Shown here: piece by piece, positions 56,601-64,000 of the stretch
How the letters are laid out: each line of letters starts with the position of its first letter
How positions within the stretch are numbered: the stretch's first letter is position 1
NCBI GenBank assembly: GCA_916700875.1
Contig: CAKAKS010000298.1
Coordinates: forward strand, 186,001-250,000
Reading direction: 5' to 3'
DNA: 64,000 bases
Source of the DNA: Sebastes aleutianus
Taxonomy: Eukaryota; Chordata; Actinopteri; Perciformes; Sebastidae
The notes under the pieces: model-generated
Databases searched by the model: none
Told to the model about the DNA's origin: nothing
What the model saw: only the letters and a program-made list of their open reading frames with translations
Translations under genes and position numbers: made by a program

Positions 56601-57724
56601 TGCCACAGATGGGTTCCCATTGTGGTTAAGGAACACCCAGTGCATCTCATATTAGCGCTAAAGGGTACCTTGTGTGGCGGTATCAAACGCAGATGGCCTC
56701 GACAAAGCCTCGGTATTTGACGCCCTGCGAATGATAATGCGCTGAAATGCTACAAATGCTTTAAATTACAAAAAATTAAGCAAATATGTTATATATTGAA
56801 GTTAAAATATGAACCCTTTGCTGGTAGAAGCAGGTTGAATGCAGCTAAACCAGACCTATTTTCATATACAGTATGCTGTGATTTACTGGTTGCTGCAGTA
56901 TATCAGCAGTTTTACCACCAATGCTCACTTTGCTTTGAAGCACACTGGAAATACGCAACCTTTTTTTGCATAGAAAGGCCTATAAATGCCATGATAATGT
57001 GCAAGACGTTTAGCATAGTTTGTCACATGTTTTTATTGACATTTGTCACGTTTTCCATAGTTGTGTTACGTTGTTTCTGTACGTGTTTCACTTAGTTTAC
57101 GTACTCATTTGAAGTTCAACCATGATGTTTTCCCTTACCCTAACTAAGTGGTTTTCTTGCCTGAACCTAACTGCGGACATTGTCGTGGTTTACAAATGAC
57201 ACGCAAAAAGTGGCGTACCAATGACACGAAAGGTAAAAATTCGTACTCATCACATGCAAAATGTCTGAGTAATGTCGTGGTATTTATGTGTCTTCCTGTG
57301 AGACCGGGTTGAAATATGCCTTACCTGTTTTTATTATGGTAGTCAATGAAGATGTGATGATGAATGAATTTGGGCTGAGGCAGACCAGTTTTAAAAAACT
57401 GAACCATGCACAATGACCGGCAATATAAATGCATACTCTTTTAAGTTTATTTAGTTATTGTACATATTGTTATAGATTTAGTTGTTGATTTATTGATATT
57501 TAAATAGTTGCTATTTTAGGCAGTTCTATCAAATCCTCTCCTATTACAGATACCCTGCCAGCTGTAGATAACTGAATGTATTTCTGCATTTAAAATATGC
57601 TTATAGTGTACTTATATCATCATAACATTTTGAATTTATTAATCCAATAAATCAGGTTACCTGTTGCTACTGGGAGGCTGCACAGGACAAACAGACAGAA
57701 TCCAAACCAGCTGAACAGACGCAT
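53024..57724 (-). CDS. Gene D: BTN-like V-TM receptor with single-exon coiled coil
   Basis: Exons on the - strand: 57724-57661 (signal), 54705-54364 (V-set), 54084-53965 (TM), 53616-53024 (coil and stop). Junctions are GT-AG and phase 1; total 1119 nt, 372 residues. Signal peptide MRLFSWFGFCLFVLCSLPVA. The V domain has SSQPIVATAGDDVILPCRLD, VEWTRPGLDPEY and DAGEYKCF. The coil contains a tandem repeat (EEEQKDMTQAIGTLLEL / EEEQKDMTQVVGTLSEL) and ends RKLESQRGGRK. It has the same plan as A-C (Ig, TM, cytoplasmic coil) but no LTD, no C domain and an uninterrupted coil exon. Convergent with gene C. Confidence 0.85.
53965..54084 (-). CDS. Gene D transmembrane exon
   Basis: 40 codons, phase 1-1. 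EDFFMAPSACTAPIAFS, helix VLFGLLFVLAVVLLVW, then KWRQNKI. The KWRQN stop-transfer is shared with genes A and C. Confidence 0.83.
54180..54345. repeat. Dispersed repeat next to the gene D V exon
   Basis: Shares TGCCTAAACCTGAC, AGGTGCAATGCAAGAAAAATG and AGGAGTAACTTTTCGT with 63655-63780, at the same position beside the gene E V exon. An inverted relative is at 12870-13060. Confidence 0.65.
54364..54705 (-). CDS. Gene D V-set Ig exon
   Basis: 114 codons, phase 1-1, acceptor TCCTCACAG and donor G|GTGAGA. GQSNLICSSQPIVATAG, first Cys in LPCRLD, second in YKCFLPS, end IQLIVG. Confidence 0.87.
55675..56190. repeat. Interspersed element (GTGTAGGATTTGGTGGCATC)
   Basis: Starts ACAGTGTGTAGGATTTGGTG and carries GGCATCTAGTGGTG, TTGCAGATTGCAACCAGCTC and GTAGAAACACGGCGGACTCC. 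I recognise it as a frequent percomorph-fish interspersed repeat; its class is not clear to me. No coding sequence. Confidence 0.5.
56195..56460. repeat. Dispersed repeat with GGTTTAGG / AAAACACTTGGATAGG
   Basis: Contains CTCATCCCAACTCGTCACAT, GAAAGAACTACATGGTTGGA and TTAAAACTACTATG as in 12110-12520 and 35700-36120. Confidence 0.6.
57000..57310. repeat. Dispersed repeat, reverse orientation
   Basis: TTGTCACATGTTTTTATTGA, AACCATGATGTTTTCCCTTA and CTAACTAAGTGGTTTTCTTG are the reverse complement of motifs at 50925-51150. Confidence 0.6.
57661..57724 (-). CDS. Gene D signal-peptide exon
   Basis: 64 nt, ATG at 57724, donor G|GTAACC, phase 1 out. MRLFSWFGFCLFVLCSLPVATG, a classic signal peptide; the acceptor TTGACAG lies eight bases upstream of the ATG. 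Confidence 0.83.
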
Positions 57725-58214
57725 TTTATTCTGTCAACCAAAAAAAGAAAACACATCAGTTAATTTTTATCTCAACTTTAACTTAATTAATAAATTCAAT
57801 TAAGAGGAATTTAGAGTGTTACAGTCTATACAAGGAGTCTGAACCTCAATATATGTTCTTAACTTTAATCACTTTCTTGATAATGCCGGATGACGTCACC
57901 ATATTTTGCAGTTAAATCATAAAATACTGACATGGTGACATTTGTATATTGTGATTGTTTACATATTAATATTCTATGTTCCTTATGAAGCAGGTTGCTT
58001 AATTCAAACATTGTAGAGGACACAGCTGATCACAGCTTTGTTGGCCTTTACCTGCTCAGATAATCACTGTTATAATGTTACACATTCATTTTTGGGGTAA
58101 AACCACTCTGTAATACAATAAATCCTTAGAAAAGTATCAGGTACAAGTATAGTTATTTAATTTCTCTCAAACTCTATATAATTGTGATTCAAAAGTAGTT
58201 TGAAGTCCGCTTAC

Positions 58215-58243
58215 CTTGAAAGAAATGTTTGTCCAGATGAGAC
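58215..58243 (-). other. Gene D probable 5' UTR exon
   Basis: On the - strand GTTTGTCCAG.. is preceded by TATAAAA; the sequence GAAATGTTTGTCC (+ strand) ends at a TTCAAG|GTAAGC donor at 58214. The donor fits the consensus and no ATG is needed here. The 5' end is estimated from the TATA box. Confidence 0.45.
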
Positions 58244-58267
58244 TTTGGACTATTTGCGACTTTATGA

Positions 58268-58274
58268 TTTTATA
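58268..58274 (-). promoter_or_regulatory. TATA box candidate of gene D
   Basis: TATAAAA on the - strand, about 28 bases before the assumed start and 53 before the UTR donor. A second copy lies at 58312-58318 in a repeated TTATGATTTTATA context. Confidence 0.45.
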
Positions 58275-58319
58275 CCCAGATGAACCATGAACTGTGGCAG
58301 CTGGTTTATGATTTTATAT

Positions 58320-60403
58320 CACCAACTGAAACATTGTATTGTTCTGACGGATCAACCAACTGCTGCAGTGAGGAGTTTATGTCTGCTCAGACTGGAGCGG
58401 TTTTGTGTTGTAGAGCATTTTAGTCAGCTAATAAAAACATAAAGTAGAATCTTTACTATAAAACATTTACCTTTTAATGTATGTGTTCATGCAGCATAGC
58501 AACTCAAAGCTATTACAAATAACTTTAACTCAGAGAATATATCCACTTGTGAGTAACATGAGTAACTTGAGTAACATGCTGTGAGCTGCCCGGTCAAAGT
58601 CCTCAAATAAAGTAACTTGTACTCTGATACCACTCACCTGTAATCAGGGAAGGTGTGTTGACTTATTGTTTTTTTCCTGTCTGCTTTTACATATATATAT
58701 GTTAGATCTTTGACAGCCAGAAAACGTTCTCACTTTGCTACACTACAGGTGAATAGGGTGAAAATGTATCTAATTTAATAATTTTCATTAATTTTGATTT
58801 CAACTAATTTTGTTATTAGAGTCAATGGTATTTACAGAGGGGATTTTGGATATATATTGTATCACTCCAAAAATCAGAAAATAGTGTCAACAACTATAAA
58901 AAAAAAACAATTTTCTCCATGTTTTTAGTAATAAAATGTTGTATAAATCAGGCTATGAATGATATATGAACAAACCCCTTTATAAAAACCTTCAGAATAT
59001 AGATAGGAATGAAACTGGAAAGTTTGGTGGATGTAAATGTATGTATGAGAGAAACCTCATTTAGAGAAAACGGCCTTTAAAGATATGGATTGTTAAATTG
59101 CATACATTTTGAAGACACAACAGATGAATAGGGTAAAAATAATAACTAATAGAAATCCCCATGAAACTTCCCCAGTTGATTTACTGACATTAAGACAATC
59201 ATGTTTTGTATTTCAAGTTTTCTAAAATATGATGTTTAAATATGCAAATGAGGCATTATCTAATGCTAACTTTTGGAGGAAAACGAAAGACACAAATAGA
59301 CAAAGTACTGAAATAAACACCTAAATTTGTATTTTGGATGTTTTCTTTTCACTAGACTGAAAAAGACGTGTTATAGAAGTAAAATAGCCCAAAATCTCAA
59401 AATCGCATGAAAACAAAAAGCATCTTAAAAGCAAAATGTAGATCAAACTCCAGTGTATCTTCTCTCCACTGGCTCCCTGTCACTTTTAGGACTGATATAA
59501 AATTTGAAAGCAGTGCATGATCAGGCCTCTCTGTACTGAAAGAGTCTCAGGTCAGGCAAGTCTCAGAAAAACAAATCATTAAAAAAGCATCTTAAAACCT
59601 GCTTGTTTTATTCAGATTTTTTGGTTTTCTAACTTTATATTTTGTGATATGGCACTCTTTTCTTCATTCCTTCTGTCACTATTCTTCCTCCTGAAAAACA
59701 CTTTGTACCTCCTGTTTTATAAAGTGATTTATAATGAAAACTATTTTCTGTAGTTTCTCCTTGACAAAGAACAATGAAGGCTGATTTGTGGTCAGTTGGG
59801 ATTCATGTTGTTTATAATAGAATCAAACAGTGAAAAAAAGACAAACTTTTTTTAAGTTTGATTTTATTTAGATTTACAAAATGTCTGCAATAATCAGCTA
59901 ATCTTCAACAATAAAACATTATTACAAATACAAATTACAAAGCTCAGCTTGTATGTCTTTGACATTGTATATAAACATACAAATATGTTAATACAATCCC
60001 CATACAGTATATATTATTACACCCAGTCTACATTCAATATAATAAATCTAGTTAATTTGATTACATCCATCATAAATGTTGTACTTGTTGTCATTCAGCT
60101 TCACCTAATGATAATAAATCCTCTTTTCACACTGTAGCTACACTCTTATATATGACATGAGGTTTCAATTTACACTTAATTTTTATTCTTTTTGATTGTT
60201 TGTTTATTCCCAGTAAGCATGCATTCATTAATATGTAGTTTCCTGGAGTACCAGTGAAATGTTAGTGAACTTTACTTGTTCACCTGTTGGACTTTTGGTG
60301 ACTTTGATTTGTTCTGATTGTTTTCACCTTGTTGTCTGTTTGGCTAATCTACATAGTTTTGAACATCACTCCTTTTTCTTATTCTAGTAAATTTAAACTC
60401 TGT
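58320..60403. other. Intergenic region between genes D and E
   Basis: AT-rich, no exon recognised. A degenerate LINE piece is at 59445-59650. The region lies upstream of gene D and downstream of gene E, which are transcribed in the same direction. Confidence 0.5.
59445..59650 (+). mobile_element. Degenerate L2/CR1-type LINE fragment
   Basis: Translation gives SLHWLPVTFRTDIKFE, the hallmark end of the RT region of L2/CR1-like LINEs (LHWLPV..RI.FK). Later bases recall AAACCTGCTTGTTTTATTCA of the 3' end. Too decayed to be coding. Confidence 0.6.
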
Positions 60404-60719
60404 TTACTCCAGCAGTTTCTCCATCTTCATTTTTAGTCTCTCATAATTTCTCTTTGTCTCGTCCAATTTCCACTGAGACTGTAATAGGTTTTCTTTTTCT
60501 CTTATTAATTCATCCCTTTTGTCAAAGATCTTTTCTCTCTCTGTAGTCTCTCTATTTTTGTCTCCACCGACTGAAGCTTCTCCTTGTTCTCCTTCTTCTC
60601 TGCCTCCACTTTCTCAAGTTGTTTGATGAGTTGATCTCTCATTTCCTCCAGTCCCCTCATTTGTCCTTGTAGTGTAGTAACCATCTGTTCCATGTCCTGT
60701 TCTTCCTTCTTGCTCCAAT
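60404..60719 (-). pseudogene. Gene E coiled-coil exon with frameshift
   Basis: The in-frame part (60719-60505) gives HWSKKEEQDMEQMVTTLQGQ, then a coil to REKRSLTKGMN and stop. From about 60527 a second frame continues as a clear coil, FDKRDELIREKENLLQSQWK, ending KMEKLLE and TAA at 60406-60404. A single-base deletion near 60527-60532 explains it. Acceptor ATGAATTAG. Confidence 0.7.
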
Positions 60720-63700
60720 CTAATTCATAGAAACACAAAAAGTGTTATTAAACAGTAAACTATATTTCAGTAAATCAAAGTAACATGTCCTTCCATGATA
60801 GCATTTTACACCAAAATATGACATTTGAAAAATATGTTTTGGATGATATGAATGATGAAATAGCTTATATTGTATATTGTATATTGGTAAAATTTAAAGT
60901 TTTTTATTTTTATTTTATTCTAACATTTTTAACTATTCTATTGTTATTTGTACTGCTTATTTGCACCAACAAACCAAAGCAAATCCCTAGTGTATACCTG
61001 ACACCTGACAATAAACACGATTCTGATTCTGATTCTGAAAGTAGAATCCTTGCTCTAGTGTTCAATGTGTCTAGTATCATAATGTATTAGTACTACATTA
61101 GTATCATTATTTTTAACTTTCAAGATGTTTAAATTGTTCCTGTATTGTGTTGTTAATTGTGCTACTCTACGAGCCTCTGCAATTGCCCCTCGGGGATAAA
61201 TAAAGTGATTTGAATTTGAATTTCTTCTCTACATACAATATTAATCTTAAAATACCATTTAAAAGTAGGATTTGTAGTGTTGTTCAAATAAAACTTTTGT
61301 TATATTAGCTGAAATTCTCATTACATCCCGACAGCAATTAATAAATCAAATGTAATGATGTAATGTAATGTTATGATTGGACGGCTATCTGTGCACACTC
61401 TGCCTGTGCACGTCACCGGAGCTTGACGCTGTGAGTATTTATGTTCATAATGATAATAGTGGAGGAGCGACTTTGGTGGGAGGCCTGAAGCGATGGACTG
61501 TCAGTGTTGCCGACTTTCTCTCTAGATTTAGGGACTTTTGGAGCTGGTGTTTGGTGCTGCTACTTTCATTGGAACAGAGTTGGCAACCATGGGCTGGATT
61601 TTTAGGTTGTATAAAAGATAGTGTACTCTTGCTAGTTTCTCAGCATTACCGACGCTACCTTTAACATCATCAAAAGTAACATTGACTTGGTGTTTTGCAG
61701 TGAAATATGTTGTTATTGTAACCATCAACAAGATATGACTTACGTTTTCTATTACACAAAACAGCAAGGAATACGATAACACCAAGAACCAGGACGGCAA
61801 AGGCACAAGTCCCGGCCATGGGAATACAGTCAGAAGTAAAAATGGAGGCAGCACCTAAGGGTGAGAGAGAGCAGAATTGTCAAACTCATCCGGCAGGATC
61901 AACACTCATTGGCTGCAGTCGAATAGTCAAAAGAATTACGCCCTATGTCTTTTCCTAACCACTTCTCCTTGACCTCGATGGAAAACGTCAGAAGGTCAAG
62001 GACAGCTGTGAAGAAGTATTCATAAGGACAACCGCGGTGCTAAGAGAATCAATCTGACTGCATTCACACCAGGCTACGTAATGATGTGATGGCGGATGTT
62101 ATTGACGTGGATCGACCTCAAGGACAGCATTATCTCCTTTCCTTTTATAAAGGATGGCTCAGTGTTCCCTATGCTAAAGGAGATAAGAAAGGAAGCATCA
62201 AAGCTCCTTAACATTTAGGGAACTAGTGCAGAGCCCGTTGAGATTCAGAGATTGAGTTTCAGTCCACAGAGCCCTGAAGCCTCGCCCCCACTAATGCACA
62301 GAGCACTGTTCACTTCAAAGCTTAATATTGAATGTAATCACGTGTCCAAATTGCACTAACTTCAACACTGCACATCCGTGGGTCTCCTGCAAAAAACCCG
62401 GCAAGTGTGAAGTAGATCAGATGAACGGTTCTCGAGATATGTGAAGGACACACAGACAGATTCCTTTCTTTATAGTTAGATTCAACCAGCTCTTATCATG
62501 GCTGCCACTGAATACTTCCTGGTCATTTCACTCTGTTAGGAACCTTCCTAAACAGATCTTCGACCACAGTCATCAACCCTCTGAGACCTACGATCCCGAC
62601 CGACTTTACTGTCTTTCAAAGGCTGTAGCAGATTCAGTTTTAGAGCGAGAGTGAAAACTCTAAATGCCTGATCAACGATTTGGCTATTGGATGATTGGTT
62701 GGATTTCTGGCAGCTTAGTAATGTTTGTCGACTGTCTTGTTTCTACATGGCTGCTTTCTACTTCAACCAAGTGTGACAGACAACACACTTTGAAACTATA
62801 CTTTATCACAAAACATAGATAATTATAATTGTTTGACTGGCAAAGAAAGTTAGCAGCAACGATGGTACAACTAGAATTACCATCTCACAGTTGTATGCCT
62901 CGGCCAACCAGCCAAGTTGCAGTTTACTTCCATGTCTATCCAAAATGTCATCACTTCATCATTTTATCCTGTTACACATTTCTGTTAAATTGTCATAATT
63001 AATATATTAATTCTTGAGTTATGGCCAAAAACATGTTTTGTGAGGTCCCTGTGACCTTTGACCACCAAATTCTAATCACTTCATCTTTGAATCTAAGTGG
63101 ACGTTTGTACCAAATTTGAAGAAATCCCCATTAGGCGTTCCTGAGAAATCGTTTTCAAGAGAATGGGACGGATGTAATGTCACAGTGAGCTTGACCTTTG
63201 ACCTTTAACCTCTTCTTGGAATCTATGTGCTTTGTGTTATTTATATCTGCTTTGGCACAGTTGTAGTCAAGGAGTTGCTGAATGAATTCAGTGGCATCTC
63301 TCTGCATGTCATCATTGCTATAATGCTGTTATCCACTGTCTGATCTAGAAAACATTTTAGGAGAGGATAAAAATGTAAATTTTCCCTTTGGTTCATCACA
63401 GTTTACTCAGGCATAGTAACAGTCACAATGTTACGTACACTGGGGATGAATTCTCTGAGGTCTTACCTATCCATAGAGACCAAGATCATGCAGATAGACC
63501 TGCTAGTTGTGGAGCTATTCTTGATTTATTTTGGGTATGTCTGTCTAGGAAAACCACACCTTCCAGCACCCTATAGAGCTTAAGAGGTTAAGTTACGCTA
63601 CTTCCGGTGTGGCGTAACTTAACTACGATCTCTTCAAAACCTAACTAAGTGGTTTTCTTGCCTAAACCTGACAAAGAAAGACTGGAGCGGACATTGATGC

Positions 63701-64000
63701 TGGACATTTTTAGGTGCAATGCAAGAAAAATGAGGAGTAACTTTTCGTTAACTATCATACGGACCGTTGTATGAGAATACGTTGCACTACACAATGATAC
63801 CGATGTTCCACTAGAAATCTTTCTCACCTACAATGAGTTGGATGGAACCTTCCTCCCATAATGAGGGAAGGAAACATTTGTATTTTCCTGCATCAGAGAG
63901 TTTCACTCTGAAGAGCTTCAGGGAGACGTTTCCGTTGATCAGCTGATCCACAAACAAAGCTGTGCGGTAATTATACAGTGGATTCTGACTCTGATGGACC
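60404..64000 (-). CDS. Gene E: BTN-like V-TM receptor with frameshifted coiled coil (5' partial)
   Basis: Relative of gene D, truncated by the window's right end. Exons: 64000-63828 (V-set, partial), 61854-61744 (TM), 60719-60505 (coil, in frame to stop) with further coil in another frame down to 60404. Phase 1 at both visible junctions. The V part matches gene D closely (NGNVSLKL, KLSDAG, CFLPSLW, GSIQLIV). The tail is much shorter than in D. Either a truncated receptor or a gene on its way to becoming a pseudogene. Confidence 0.7.
61744..61854 (-). CDS. Gene E transmembrane exon
   Basis: 37 codons, phase 1-1, acceptor CCTTAG and donor C|GTAAGT. GAASIFTSDCIPMAGTCA, helix FAVLVLGVIVFLAVL, then CNRK. 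More diverged than the KWRQN exons of A-D. Confidence 0.7.
62890..63330. repeat. Interspersed fish repeat (CCTGTGACCTTTGACCACCA)
   Basis: Carries GTGACCTTTGACCACCAAAT, GTACCAAATTTGAAGAAATC and GAGAATGGGACGGATG, a block very common in teleost genomes. No ORF. Confidence 0.6.
63640..63820. repeat. Dispersed repeat next to gene E V exon
   Basis: Counterpart of 54180-54345; begins CTAACTAAGTGGTTTTCTTG, the same family core as 57120-57165. Confidence 0.6.
63828..64000 (-). CDS. Gene E V-set Ig exon (partial)
   Basis: 3' part of a V exon ending at a G|GTGAGA donor in phase 1; differs from gene D 54364-54536 by few bases. The first Cys and Trp lie beyond the window. Confidence 0.8.

Larger units (their letters stand above)
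54706..57660 (-). other. Gene D intron 1
   Basis: Nearly 3 kb. Holds a dispersed element at 55675-56190 and repeat copies at 56195-56460, 56600-56740 and 57000-57310. No Ig exon seen. Confidence 0.55.
61855..63827 (-). other. Gene E intron with repeats
   Basis: No Ig exon seen. Contains an interspersed repeat (62890-63330) and the dispersed repeat at 63640-63820. Confidence 0.5.

Noticed and set aside
61377..61664. ORF MDGYLCTLCLCTSP..
   Set aside because: Lies opposite and beside the gene E TM exon, has no splice context or recognisable domain, and part of it looks like repeat sequence.

Overview
This is eukaryotic DNA, almost certainly from a ray-finned (percomorph-type) fish. Genes are split by GT-AG introns, the proteins are Ig-superfamily receptors of the butyrophilin-like (BTN-like) and Fc-receptor-like kinds that are expanded in teleosts, and the rest is AT-rich sequence packed with microsatellites, an L1-type LINE, a Tc1 fragment, MITEs and short dispersed repeats typical of fish genomes.

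Layout. (1) 1-8720, + strand: gene A, cut at its 5' end. It has two V-set exons, a transmembrane exon, a cytoplasmic linker, about a dozen small coiled-coil exons, and three last exons encoding a lamin tail domain (LTD). (2) 10455-12016, - strand: a compact two-Ig-domain Fc-receptor-like gene, intact. (3) 14299-32226, + strand: gene B, a full copy of the A-type gene (signal exons, V, C, TM, coiled-coil array, LTD; 776 codons by my exon model). A 6-kb L1 element sits in its first intron. (4) 34080-35613, - strand: a second Fc-receptor-like copy, broken by two 1-base insertions. (5) 37526-49915, + strand: gene C, a third copy with V, C, TM and coiled-coil exons but a short replacement C-terminus and no LTD. 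(6) 53024-57724, - strand: gene D, a V-TM-coiled-coil receptor whose whole coil is one exon. (7) 60404-64000, - strand: gene E, a relative of D that runs off the window, with a frameshifted coil exon. Units 2+3 and 4+5 are the same segmental duplication: an Fc-receptor-like gene divergently paired with a BTN-like gene, with introns and flanks still closely alignable.

The main finding is the architecture of genes A and B: an extracellular V (or V+C) Ig receptor joined through one membrane span to a long multi-exon cytoplasmic coiled coil that ends in a lamin-type tail domain, where mammalian butyrophilins carry B30.2. The LTD match includes sequence (IRLKNT..DQ.LGGW) and, from memory of LMNA, both internal intron positions. 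The coil exons I traced are all phase 0-0, so skipping or duplicating them keeps the frame, and the three copies have gained, lost and recombined them. All exon models were made by eye from splice sites, phase and comparison between copies; no alignment or transcript was available.
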